NCBI GenBank assembly: GCA_037355855.1
Contig: CM074767.1
Span: forward strand, 992,001-1,056,000
DNA: 64,000 nt
Reading direction: 5' to 3'
From: Pseudo-nitzschia pungens
Taxonomy: Eukaryota; Bacillariophyta; Bacillariophyceae; Bacillariales; Bacillariaceae
Below are positions 20,919 through 31,761 of the stretch, piece after piece (within the stretch, counting starts at the first letter, position 1; the number at the start of each line of letters is the position of its first letter). The position numbers and the translations under genes were made by a program. A model generated the notes under the pieces. That model was not told where the DNA came from, did not search any database, and worked only from the letters and a program-made list of their open reading frames with translations.

Positions 20919-23171
20919 TTAGTCGTACTCATTGTATAGCATGGCCCCGTCGATCACGTGGAGAACTCCATTGCATGCTAGAATGTCGTCCTGAATGATC
21001 AGGGGAATGTCATCAGAACTGTTGTCACGGCCCTTCTGGTAGGCAGGGGAACCAAAGCGGCACAAGGTACGGCTTTCGAAGCCGTTCGCCATTGTGAGGA
21101 GATTGTCGGGCGCGTGGCACTGAAGATCCGAAGCAAAAAGTTCTTCGTTTGCAACCACATGGAACAAGAGCAATTTTTTCAACCGATCGTTGGACCAATG
21201 GTCGATATCGAGACCATTAAAGGAACCGTCTCGAGGAGCAAATATGGTCCAAGATCCCCCCGCCAAGGCGTTTGCCAACCCGGCTTTTTTGACGAAACCA
21301 CAAAGCTCGGAAAGATCAGGTGAATACTTACAGACAATGTCGGCTGCGTGCAACACAGAGACATTAGCACAGATGAATGACGGGATGATTCAGTCATATT
21401 GAGAATAAAGAGCAGAGGTTTTCACACAACGAGGTAGTGATGGACTCTGAATTGCTTACCTATGGACTCGCACTTGACGTCACAAAGTGGTTTCTCTTCG
21501 GGGCACGTCACTGAATCATCACCACAGCATGCCGGCCATCCTGACTCGTAGCATTTGTGATTCGGAGCATAGGTACAATACGAGCTGCCCAGGGGAGAAG
21601 AATCTTCGTCGCATGGAGGTTTCTCGTCGGGACAAGGAACTGCGTCCTTTGTCAAGCAACATGTTGGCCATCCACGTGCGTAGCAGGTCTTGTCGGATTC
21701 TGAGGTGCAGTAATCGCCTCCAATTTGTTTTTGAGCCACTATCAAGTCAAAAGTAAACAATCCTTTGGCAGGTTTCTTTTTGTTGCCCATAGGTCCAGGC
21801 CATACAAACTTCCCTTCACTGATCAATGGCTGTGTGGGAGCCATGGCATCGACATCGGTCAAATCTTCCATATAGGGGAAGGCTGGAGTTGTGTCAACGG
21901 CAGGGGGGCTGCCGTACGATAAAAAAAGTCGTCGCATATATATAAATAACACCACGAAACGAAATGAGGTGGTTCCAGGTTCGATAGTCTACCCACATTC
22001 AGTTGCTTTCGATTACAGGGTGACTTACAAGTTCGAATCATCCCAGGTTGTTCCGCATTTATCAGGCATGACGAGGTTGGCAATGAATGTTTCGACTGCC
22101 GCAAAAGCCACGTGCGGGTGCCGGTATTTCCCACGATTCGGTCCGAAATAGATATAGGGGCACCAGTCATTGTAGACATCGGCTTTCTTTCCTTCTTTGG
22201 TGCAGTAATGGGGACTGCCGTGTCCGACCTCCAGATAATCGGGGTATTGCGAGACGTCCCCGGAATGTTCTTCGAAACACTCCATCGCCCCGGCTCCTGA
22301 GTGCTTTTCTTTTTCCTTCTCGCACGATTCGCCAGCCAAGTTGACAAACTCCAGCGGGTAGGCGCCACCGGCCTCGGTAAATGGTGGGGGATAATAGGCT
22401 TCTCCTGTTTCTGGATCGCGCGGATAGTACTTCCGAATCATCGGAAGCAATGCTCCGGGAAGAACTCGACATGCGTTGACATCATAATTGAACGCATCTG
22501 CAAAAACTTTGGCCACATCGACACCTTCATCGGCGGCCATTTCGTTGTAGTACCTGAGAGAACCGAGACCATAGATCTCGTGTGTAAGAAAGGGAAAGCG
22601 AACGTTTTTGACCCTGGATTTTAGTCGACGCTGTCATACGATACGATCGTACTTACTTTGTCAAAGATGCAAGGGCAATGTGCGGAGGAATGTGTCCAGG
22701 GCCATTGGGGCCGCTGTCGTCTTCGGTCTTCACCTTCGGACAGGTTGCGCAGTTGATGTGTTCCCCATCAAAATCCTCCGGACAGTGGTGAGGTCCTCCT
22801 GCACAGGCCTGACCGAGAAATGGAGCCCCAAAGTAAAAGGCGTACTGAATATCAATGTCAGATGGATACCCTCCGAGGGCGGGGTCGGCTCCACTGAATT
22901 CCTTGGTGAAGTACAAGGGTGTCCAGCGCCCATTGGGACTTCCATCGTCGCAAAACTCGACGTCGTGAATTCGTTGCTCGTCCTCATCGATGCACCAGGT
23001 GGGGAATGCGGCCTCGATCAGGTCTCCAATGTATGGAAGTTTGTCTGGAAACGAGGGATTCGCACTTATGAGTTCAGGTACCGGTTCCATCCCCGCTGCA
23101 AACGATGCGGTGGCAAAAGCTCCTGCAAGAGCTGTCACGGCAGCCCTCTTGCCCCTCAACTGGACAAACAT
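20919..23171 (-). CDS. Secreted multi-domain protein with two Cys-rich repeats and a C-terminal fasciclin (FAS1) domain
   Basis: Four exons: 23171-22657, 22553-22029, 21908-21460 and 21343-20919, all with GT-AG borders and matching phase, giving 637 residues. Residues 1-27 form a signal peptide (VTALAGAFATASFAAG). Exons 1 and 2 encode a Cys/Pro-rich region with no family that I recognise. Exon 3 holds two copies of a Cys module: CTSESDKTCYARGWPTCC then CPDEKPPCD, and CTYAPNHKCYESGWPACC then CPEEKPLCD. Exon 4 is a FAS1 domain with WTIFAPRDGSF, a LLLFHVV block and a C-terminal GVLHVIDGAML. FAS1 proteins act in adhesion and extracellular matrices, so a role in the diatom surface or mucilage is a reasonable inference. 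No GPI signal seen. Confidence 0.87.
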
Positions 23172-26144
23172 TTGTGTTTTTCTTCCCTGATTGGTGAACG
23201 TAGAATACCGTGTATGTCAAAACTTGATTGTAACCTGAACTGTTGGTCGTTTGTCGTCGGAAATTGATATTTTTGTTTGTTTTCTTCACCAGAATAGTGT
23301 GACACAAAATAATGATAGCAATGATGGAAAACCTTCGGATCGAACAGGGATTGCAGAATAATCCGCTTTTACTCATTACAGTAGTAATCTTACGGTAACC
23401 TTACGATTACAAAATCTCGTTTGGCGGGAAGGAAAAATCTTGTGAATCTCTGGTGTCATGACTTTTCCTCGCAAATTGGCGCGTGTCGATGACTTTCTCG
23501 AATCCCGGTGTCTAAACATAGCAAGTAAGCGTGACAAATACCGTTATTTTTATTTTCAACAGCCTATATTATATAGCCCAACAAAAATACATTGAAACAG
23601 GATTCGCTTCCCAAGTCTGCATGTGTCGACATCCGAGGCTGCTGTCAGCAACCTGCTCTCAAAACAGGGGTGATAATAGACAGGGGCGCGCCTCGATGCG
23701 CACTCTAGCACAAAAACTGGTGCGCAACCTTCGTTGCATTATTAATAAAGACAGGATTCATGTCTAAGGAAAATTCTGTCAGTCGCCTCTCCGAAAGCTT
23801 CACAAAATCCCCTGTAATCCACTGTTTGCTCACTATTTCACGAAAAAAAAAACACAAAGCACCAAAACACCAAAACACCATTCCAAGGCTACTGCTACTT
23901 TTAGTAGTACTACTTCTATTAGTAGTAGTGGTGGTGGTAGTAGTAGTGGTAGTAGTAGTAATACTAGTAATAGTAGTACTAGTAATAGTACTGGATACTA
24001 CTACTACTAGTACAAGTTTGATATTTGATCATCAGCAAGAGATATGAATAAGACAACAGAAAAAGCAATAACAGCAGCCCACGGACTGCTGGCAAACAGT
24101 GAGTCTACAGGGGGATACTGTTCAAGCGCTATTGTACATGCTCAGATACTACAAGACACTCCCCTAGAGGTACAATAGTATTACAGTAGTCAATAGTGGG
24201 GGCATGATTTAGTGCTTAATTTAAAGGAGTTAGCTCAGCTCAGCTCAGCTCAGCTCTGTATTTGTAACAGCATCTTGTTCCAGCATGGGCATGGTGATAC
24301 CAATGGTGGTATGCATCTTAGTACTAGTAGTAGTAGTAGTATTACTAGCATCATTTCATGTATTTGTACAATACTACTAGTTCCATGAGAACATCTAAAC
24401 AAGTGTGAGCTCTGGTATATCAAACAAACAATCACATCTGGAAATACATGCTGGCTCCTATCAGGACAGTACTCTAGGTAGTACCAGTAGTAGTATCCTG
24501 GCAGCCTTGCACCAACACCCCCCTGTTTCACTAGTACTAGTACTAGTATTGCTGTTTGTTTTGTTGGCTAGGCGAAGTACCCCTGTTGTTGCTGCTGAGG
24601 CATGTTTTTAGTTCAGGTTTATTGTTGTTACCCTTGTTGGTCTGCGGATCTGCTCTCCTTCAGAATGGCTGAAGAGATGTCAAGTAAAATCAGATAACAT
24701 CTAAAGAAAAAATCGATGTCAAATTTTATCACGTGATTTTACACGGTGTTTTTAGTTTTCGACTTGGAAATATTTTTGTGATGCGTTTTACCGGTCTTAG
24801 GCATCACTCACACCCATCTGAGTGAGAGTGACTGCCATGTAGGATTGTACGTGTTTCCCTGGTACTCATTCTTTTTGTAACCAAATGAGTTTTGCGCGCG
24901 CCAAATGAGCCCACATAGAAATTCTACATGTTTTCTGGTACTCATTCTTTTTCGTTGCATACTGTATAGTTACCATCACGGTACTGGTTCACGGGTGAGG
25001 GGATTACGCTTTGGCATGGTTGTCGGAAACTAGTAAGCGAGAACTGAACCACATCTTTGACAATGGGATTCAATAATTCTGAGAAGCCATGGCGAGATTT
25101 GGCTACATACGAAAGGGTTTGGAATCTCCTGTGACTCGTGAAAGTCAATGACCTACTTCCGCACTAGTACCAGTAGGCACTTACGAGTAGTTTTCAAAAC
25201 TGAGTGCTCCGTGCCGCTGCCCATACCTTCAACCTGTCAGTTTTTCCAACAAAGATTCAATCATCAATCTAGTCTGATTCTTTGCTGTGGCACGAGGAGC
25301 TGGTTTGACATGATGAAAGTCCGGTATGCAGTGATGTCTGAAACATAGCATGAAGTTTTAGAAAAGGCACCAGCAGTTGCCAGCATGACTGGTGAGGATG
25401 TATAGGAACCCGTGCATCGCTTTGAATTTTGACATTTCCTAAGTGTCTAAGGATTATTGATAATGATTCTTGTTGCTGCGAAATCTACTAGAGTGCTATT
25501 GTTAGTATTCTAATATTATTTATTTTTGAAGTAAGGTTATCTTACTTCGTACTTGATGATGAGTGATAGCTTGCGTATTATTGACGATGATTCATTCATG
25601 TACAGGATTGTACGAATTATCATCGCCGAAATTAGAGAATTAGTATTACAAATAATAACCTAGTATCTAACCTGCACTAGTAAGAGACCTCTCTGCAACA
25701 AGCAGCAGCAAGTCGCCCATATGATGTATGTAGTACGTAGTACCGAAGTATGTACGTAAACTAGCGCCCACTCGTACGGTATGGTATGCGTGACGTTTTT
25801 CCTACAAAGGCGTACGAGTACCAGTATGTACCGAACGCTGCCTGTACGTACGTTGACTCCAATGCTGAAGAAGGATGATAATAACAATACGGTAGAAAAG
25901 AAAACCTCATGAATATTGTGCTCTAGATGTGCTTGTACCAGTAAACCCTAAGGTTTACCGTAGGGAATAACGCAAATCATGTCACTCTTCTTCGAAAATG
26001 TCGAGTTGAAACAAACGCAAGAAACCAATTTGTAATTGGCACCTCGGCTGCGTCCCACCCTCAACGTCGAGCACAAGTGAAGAGGATCCAAGCGCCTAAG
26101 GAGCAAGACTGTAGACGGTATCCCAAAAAACACCCTTCAGCATC
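23172..26144. other. Long repeat-rich intergenic region
   Basis: No gene is supported over about 3 kb. It contains TCTTACGGTAACCTTACG near 23390, a CTA/TAG tract at about 23890-24010, the LTR-like remnant at 24095-24262, more ACTAGT tracts at 24320-24550, two copies of CTGGTACTCATTCTTTTT (about 24859 and 24935), and CTAAGGTTTACCGTAGGG near 25950 before the next gene. Confidence 0.6.
24095..24262 (+). mobile_element. Second copy of the probable LTR-element remnant
   Basis: Aligns with 11752-11960 over CTGGCAAA, GTGAG.CTACA, CTGTTCAAG, TACTACAAG, CCCTAGAGGTAC and GGGGGCATGAT, and ends in five AGCTC iterations. A short frame here ends LQDTPLEVQ-stop just before the purine tract, in the position where a retrotransposon polyprotein would end. 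Confidence 0.4.
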
Positions 26145-28388
26145 ATGTCCATTCGGGTTTTCCTCGGCAAGTCCGTTGCAGCGGCAAGGTTGCTGCCACG
26201 AACCAAGTTCTTGGCCTCGAGCACTTCGAAATCGGCATCACGCAACGTTTCATCGACAACGCATCTTGCTTCCCAGACAACCGATGCAGGAGCAACAACA
26301 TCATCCTGTGTCTCGGAATGCACTTCGAAACCACAGTCAGGGAGTGCGATTGAACCACCGGGGTCAACGAGAGGGGGTTGGATTGCAACCACCCTGGGTG
26401 CCCTTATCGTGGCATCGGCTTCGTCCTCCACTTTTTCGTCGGAAACAACTCGGGTGCACGATTCTTCGAGATCAACCGATCGATATATCACCGACAATTG
26501 GTCCTTCTTGCTCCCGATATTCCCATCTATAACGATGAATGCCTCAGCCACAACCTCGTCTTGCGAAGCGGCTTCACGTACCACCGAGGTCCAAGACGAC
26601 GATCCCCAAGTCGACGACACGGCCGAGGCTGCTCTCAAACAAAACCGCTCCCAAACCATCGAGCAGCGTCAGCGGCAACGCCTCGCAAACCAAACTCTCA
26701 GTCGCCGCATGACCAACGTTGGACGATTTTCGCTGGTCAGCGAAACGGCAGAGAATCCATCCGTTCCGGTCCTGGTTTTGGCAATGACCGGCAAACCCTA
26801 TCGGTCCGATGATTTTCGACGTCTCTATCAAGACCGCAAACTGGCCGAAAAGCATCCCCGATTCCGTGCACGGTTGGACAAGGGCATGACGCACTTTGTC
26901 TTTGACGACCCCGGCGATTCGGGAACGGGCGGTGGAGACCGCGAAGGGTCCCAAACTCCCTGCAAACGTGACCGAACCACAGACAACGTCCGGGACGTGG
27001 TGTTTCCAGCCATCCCGGTTGCGGAGCTCAAGTCTCGAATCAACGACGCGTCACTCTACGATCCCCTAGATCTGACCACCAGGCTCTGGGAGGCCTGGAC
27101 GGCCACTGGTGGAGCCATCGGTCAATCGGGGGCCATTCCCATCGACGCCAGGGACCCCGGACCAACCAAGGACGTCGAATCCCTGCTGTTATTCCGTGCC
27201 CACCATTGCATGGCCGACGGGGTTAGCCTGGCCGCACTCTTTGGAGATTTGATGGACGAGGGACCGGAGCTCCAAGCCAAAATCCATCGCCAAATTCAGG
27301 CCTACAAGGCCGCCAAAAAATCAACCCCCTGGTGGAAAAAGCTCTTGTTTGGCTTGTATTACTGGGTCTGGGGTAGCATCCGGGCTCTTTTGTACCAGAC
27401 CTACCTTTTTGCAGCTTCGTGGTACGACCGACTCACTCATGACGACCCTTGGATGATACTGAAGGAACTGCACGAGGAGAAGAGAGGCAATCGCAAAAAT
27501 ATTGCCCCGCGGAGTCTGTCCTGGGCTACTGTGGCAAGCGTTGAAGAGGTCAAGGAGGTGGCACAATTCTACAGTCAGCAACAACGCAAGAGTACCGGGA
27601 AGCGTTCCAAGGTTACCATCAACGACATTTTTTGCAGTTGTGTCAGCGCTGCGATTGTCAAACAACTCGAGTACCATAGAGCCGTCCATCCGCAGCTGTC
27701 ATCGTCGTCATCATCGTCCACGCAACCCAAACTATCGCTTCCCTCGATGAATCTCATTATACCGGTGCATCTACAAGGCGGAATACTTCTTCCAGGACAG
27801 AGCATGGGGAACAAGATCGGGGCCATGGTCTCTCGCATTCCGGGAGAGCATATCTCCGGTTCCGTGGACGATCCTTCGGTGGTGGCACAGCAACGATTGC
27901 TGCGAGTCCACTCGGTGTTGAACGACCGCAAACGGACCCCCGTCGCGGTCCTGTCCTATCTCATGGCTGGAGTCATGGGATATTTCTCTTCTTCCTCGTC
28001 GTCGTCCTCTTCGGCTACGGATGGCAGCAACTCGTCGTCCGTCGGCTCCTCCGCTTCCTCGTGGACACCATGGCTCTTTCGCAAGGCTCATGCCAATGCC
28101 AGCGTGGTTGTCACCAACGTTCGAGGACCCACTTCCAGGCTCCACATGGAGGGACGGCCGGTACACGTCTTCTTTGGTTTCTTGCCCCTCCCCGCCGGAG
28201 TCCCTGTGGGCTTGACCGTCACGTCCTACAACGAGGAGATTCACCTGACTGTAACTGCAGAGGAATACGCGGTTCCAGATGCCGATCAGTTTTTGGGATG
28301 GGTCAGAGACGAGTACCAGTTGCTGAAACAAAAGGCAGACGAGGCTACTACATCAACTGTGGCTACCGGGGAAGGGTCCAGGAGATGA
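26145..28388 (+). CDS. Wax ester synthase / diacylglycerol acyltransferase (WS/DGAT) family
   Basis: Single exon, 747 residues. WS/DGAT enzymes transfer acyl-CoA to fatty alcohol or diacylglycerol, making wax esters or triacylglycerol. Seen: a Ser/Thr-rich N-terminal extension (1-185); the acyltransferase N-domain starting near MTNVGRFSLVSE; the catalytic motif HHCMADG (353-359), matching HHxxxDG; a hydrophobic aromatic stretch (WWKKLLFGLYYWVWGSIRAL, about 386-405) that could contact membrane; and the C-domain with NLIIPVHLQGG, GNKIGAMV, TNVRGP (N658) and LPLPAGVPVGLTVTSYN. Poly-Ser tracts interrupt the C-domain. Start at 26145 is the first ATG in an open frame. Substrate preference cannot be read from sequence. 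Confidence 0.9.
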   Translation: MSIRVFLGKSVAAARLLPRTKFLASSTSKSASRNVSSTTHLASQTTDAGATTSSCVSECTSKPQSGSAIEPPGSTRGGWIATTLGALIVASASSSTFSSETTRVHDSSRSTDRYITDNWSFLLPIFPSITMNASATTSSCEAASRTTEVQDDDPQVDDTAEAALKQNRSQTIEQRQRQRLANQTLSRRMTNVGRFSLVSETAENPSVPVLVLAMTGKPYRSDDFRRLYQDRKLAEKHPRFRARLDKGMTHFVFDDPGDSGTGGGDREGSQTPCKRDRTTDNVRDVVFPAIPVAELKSRINDASLYDPLDLTTRLWEAWTATGGAIGQSGAIPIDARDPGPTKDVESLLLFRAHHCMADGVSLAALFGDLMDEGPELQAKIHRQIQAYKAAKKSTPWWKKLLFGLYYWVWGSIRALLYQTYLFAASWYDRLTHDDPWMILKELHEEKRGNRKNIAPRSLSWATVASVEEVKEVAQFYSQQQRKSTGKRSKVTINDIFCSCVSAAIVKQLEYHRAVHPQLSSSSSSSTQPKLSLPSMNLIIPVHLQGGILLPGQSMGNKIGAMVSRIPGEHISGSVDDPSVVAQQRLLRVHSVLNDRKRTPVAVLSYLMAGVMGYFSSSSSSSSSATDGSNSSSVGSSASSWTPWLFRKAHANASVVVTNVRGPTSRLHMEGRPVHVFFGFLPLPAGVPVGLTVTSYNEEIHLTVTAEEYAVPDADQFLGWVRDEYQLLKQKADEATTSTVATGEGSRR

Positions 28389-28564
28389 ATCTTAGGGTTG
28401 GGCACCATGCTATTGTAACAAACAATATCTGTACCTTTCTCGGCATTGTCTGCTCCATTCGTTTCTTTTCACTTGTTTCCCTGCTCCCTGCACGTAGGCA
28501 CAGAGTAGCGAAGCAGTTCGTGACCGTGTCAACTTTGCACTCTTCCAGCAATTCCATTATCACC

Positions 28565-29665
28565 CTAGTTATAAGTTTCCTGTGAATCGTCGGGGCAATA
28601 CAGCTCGGATAGAATGTGGGCAACAGTTACCCCGTGGTTGTTGTGGTGATCCCACCGTTCGTGCTCGGAATAAAAGTCATAGCTTACTTGCATGCTTTCC
28701 ATCGGGGTTTTGGTGACATAAAAAAAGACCCCGCTTATCACCGTCTTGCGGCAGTGGACACCAATCTCAACTTCGGCACGGAACGAAACCGAGTACGGGA
28801 ATCGTGCTCTGATGCGATTTGCCTGTGGCGAGTCCTGGAGCGACAGCCGCTCGGCCCAGGGAGGTTTGTCGAGACCAATCCACCCTGGACACAAACCGTT
28901 GTCAAAATCCAGATCGTCGAGTGTGCGCGGCTCGACCGAGGCACGGAGTGACCTCAGCGAAGGACTACTTTCACAAGCTACTTCGATACCGTTGGGCTCG
29001 TAGACGCAGCAAGTTTTCATACCACCCAGACGAAGAAGCTGCACCCTCAACCGAATTGTTTCGGGGTGAATCCCTGCCAGAGAAATACGAGCTCGGTAAC
29101 CATCCTTGTCGAGATAGGTACGCTCCATCACTGCATCTTCTATGTGCAATGGACCCTCCCCAAATCCGATATATACCCTCCCGTCGATCAAAAGAGGCTT
29201 CAGTTCTTCCCCCGTAATCGAGAATCCCACATTAGTGTTCTGATATCCGTGATTGTACGACATATTGCCAAAGAGAACCAAATTGTTTTCGTCGTGACTC
29301 GGATTCGGAAGGGGGTGATATGGAGGAGGTCCCGGAACGCGCTTCTTCGGAGACAATCGGCGAACAACCCACCGATGTCCTTTGTTCTCAAGGACTTGTC
29401 TTGGAATGACGTTCACCATTCTATAGCTATCAACCATCTGATCGTAGACCGAAGCCCATATGGCCTGGTTCTTCGCCACAGCATCGTTCGCAGCTTTGTT
29501 GGTTTGTATCAATCGTCCCAGCTCTTTGATCCCAATAAAACCGCTGCTGACCATTGGAAGCAGAGACGCAAGAAAAAGTTTCTCAATCTCGTTCAGTTTT
29601 TCCAGTCGATACTTCTTTGCCTGCCGGTCCTTACACATTTTTCGTTCTAATTCAATCTGCATCAT
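28565..29665 (-). CDS. Unknown 366-residue protein with F-box-like N-terminal helices
   Basis: Single exon ending close to the 3' end of the convergent WS/DGAT gene (177 bases between stops). Residues 1-30 are charged and helical. About residues 26-70 read FLASLLPMVSSGFIGIKE, then a helix with TNKAANDAVAKNQAIWASVY, a pattern that resembles F-box-like domains in diatom proteins, though only weakly. The rest is a Cys-poor globular region with Trp/Tyr/Gly-rich strands (NMSYNHGYQNTNVGF, PGWIGLDKPPWAERL) and no known family. Two adjacent ATGs (29665 and 29662) are equivalent starts. Confidence 0.7.
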   Translation of the reverse strand: MMQIELERKMCKDRQAKKYRLEKLNEIEKLFLASLLPMVSSGFIGIKELGRLIQTNKAANDAVAKNQAIWASVYDQMVDSYRMVNVIPRQVLENKGHRWVVRRLSPKKRVPGPPPYHPLPNPSHDENNLVLFGNMSYNHGYQNTNVGFSITGEELKPLLIDGRVYIGFGEGPLHIEDAVMERTYLDKDGYRARISLAGIHPETIRLRVQLLRLGGMKTCCVYEPNGIEVACESSPSLRSLRASVEPRTLDDLDFDNGLCPGWIGLDKPPWAERLSLQDSPQANRIRARFPYSVSFRAEVEIGVHCRKTVISGVFFYVTKTPMESMQVSYDFYSEHERWDHHNNHGVTVAHILSELYCPDDSQETYN

Positions 29666-31311
29666 AATATGATGGCATCTACGGTAGTTGTGCCTGGTAT
29701 GACATATTTTTGAGTGTAAACTATGCGAATGGACTGTCGAACAGAATGGATGATCAGTAATTAAAGTTTACCGGTAAGTTTCGAACGAGAGACGTAATGT
29801 GGGCTTTCATTGATTCAGTCGTATTTCTTATTCTGACAGTGACCACCCACGACTGGCAGTGGACCCGACGAGAAACAATTGGACTTGGTTCGAAGCTCGA
29901 AGATTTTTGTTTTTGTTGAAAATAAGCATTTACGAAGTAAGACTTAACCTTACTTCTTTCCTCGGTGAATAAATCCGTAAATTGTAAATTACTAGTACTA
30001 CGTAAGATTTACGAAGTAGTTCTTTTAAAAAACAAATGGGGTGATGGATGGAAAAGTTCAAGAACGAATTCTATGCCTGTTCAAGTGAAAAAGGGCTGAT
30101 GCGTTGTGACGAATTCTTTAACGATCCTTGCTACGGTAGGTTTGGTTGAGATTCGAAAAATGAGATCCAGCGGGAAAAAAATTGTTTCGTAACTCCGCAA
30201 TGAATACAGTATTCATTTTCTCATCGTTGAATCGTACAGTACTATTGTAAATTCAATACCGATTTCTCTATTACGTCAAATTTATCAATGCCAGTGTCAA
30301 AACTAATAGTTGAAATGTTGTACGGAGTAAATAATTTGTCACTTTGTCTATCTCAGGTGCATCGTTCAACAACATTGGTGTTCCAGCAATGTTCGTCAAT
30401 CGGGTCTGAACCAAGTGAATCCAAGCATAATTACGACTACAACTTAATTTCCGAGTAACCTTACGAGTAATTTACGCATCATGAACGACAAACTTTTCAC
30501 CTACTACGTATGATCATTCTTCAGAAAACACATAAATTGCAGCTCACTCCGAGTGGTTTTATCTTCGCAGGTTGCAGGAATCTACATCGAAGCATACACA
30601 TACACATACATACACACACACATTCTTCCAAGATCCGAGAGTGCGGTGTCAGTCATCAGTCACTCTCTTCGACCATTCATAGCAGCGACACACACACGCA
30701 AATACGGCATTCCAGTACCGAACAAAAAGCAGGGCAGCAACAACGATGACGATAATGGCATCATGGTCACCCGAAATTCCTTTGCCATCGCCTCTTGTCG
30801 TCCTGCGACGCTGCTGGCTCCCCGGTATTGTGCTGCTAGTTTGGTTCTCTGGGGGTTTTCGTTCCCACATTCTTCCGAGCAACAGTTTCGGATCGGAATT
30901 TCTGCTTCCATGGTGATAACTATTTTTTTTTTCAACACCGGTGCGAGGAGGGGTGGAGGGCATGTGACGGAAAAGAAGCGAACCGAGGAGGGACAGGGGA
31001 GTGAGAATACGAAGAATTCCAACGCCATACGATCGGAGGATTGATCCGTCCCAAATGCCTTCTCCACCATGGCCTACCGCGTCAAAAAAAGTACACGTAT
31101 TAGTCGGAATGCCGTATTTGCATTGGAATGTATTGGGTTAGCAACGGTGTTCACACGGTATCAAGTTAATACAATAGAAAGTAATAATATAATAGAAAGT
31201 AATAATATCGAAACAAATACAACTCATTCATCATAGATGCCAAACCCGCCCGCACCTCACTTTTTCCCGAATCTTCGAAAGTCGAACACAAGATTTCCCA
31301 TTCGAAATTAG
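29666..31311. other. Intergenic, left flank of the Copia insertion
   Basis: Contains a (CA)n tract near 30598-30625, GTAACCTTACGAGTAA near 30456 and a T10 run near 30926. Overlapping frames of 104-163 codons occur on both strands at 30553-31070, and none has a recognisable domain. The left target-site base block ATTAG ends at 31311. Confidence 0.5.
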
Positions 31312-31742
31312 TGTTGGAATAGGTTGAAAAGTACGTATATTTGTAGGTTTTAAGTGTTCTCGCTAACTGTTATTTCTCAAGGAAAATATGAGTATTCCCT
31401 TTTCTAACAATTTTCTGCTCTCATTTGGTTATTCACTCGACCTTACTATACATCTGCTAGTAAAGACAATTCTTTCTCGTGCATTCTCGTGTAATCATGT
31501 ATTTCAATCTTGTGATCTGACAACTGGTTGTCATGTCATGTCCTTGTGTTTACCTTTGGTTGGTTTGTGATTGCTTTTGTCAACTTTGTTGTCAATATTG
31601 TTATCTAATATTCTTGATTGATCTGTCATGTAGTGATTGTTGTGTATTTTCGATGTTCTCAATGTAATCGTATAAATAAATATAATTCCACATAATTCTC
31701 CGACTCATTCGACCCGGTTAATCATTTTCATCTCATCCGACA
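31312..31742 (-). repeat. 3' LTR of the Copia element
   Basis: Begins TGTTGG and ends CCGACA on the plus strand (TG...CA termini). Matches 37111-37541 throughout as far as read by eye. In element orientation it contains A/T-rich TATA-like sequence (ATTATATTTATTTATACG) near its start. Confidence 0.96.
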
Positions 31743-31753
31743 CACTTCCCTTG
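31743..31753 (-). other. Polypurine tract of the Copia element
   Basis: In element orientation CAAGGGAAGTG lies immediately before the 3' LTR, a few bases after the gag-pol stop. It fits the primer site for plus-strand DNA synthesis. Confidence 0.75.
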
Positions 31754-31761
31754 TTCGTTAA

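Noticed and set aside
30553..31070. Overlapping frames of 136-163 codons on both strands
   Set aside because: Begin in or cross a CA microsatellite and a T10 run; no domain and no clear splice sites.
31388..31570. 60-codon plus frame, identical at 37187-37369
   Set aside because: Lies antisense within both LTRs; duplicated only because the LTRs are duplicated.
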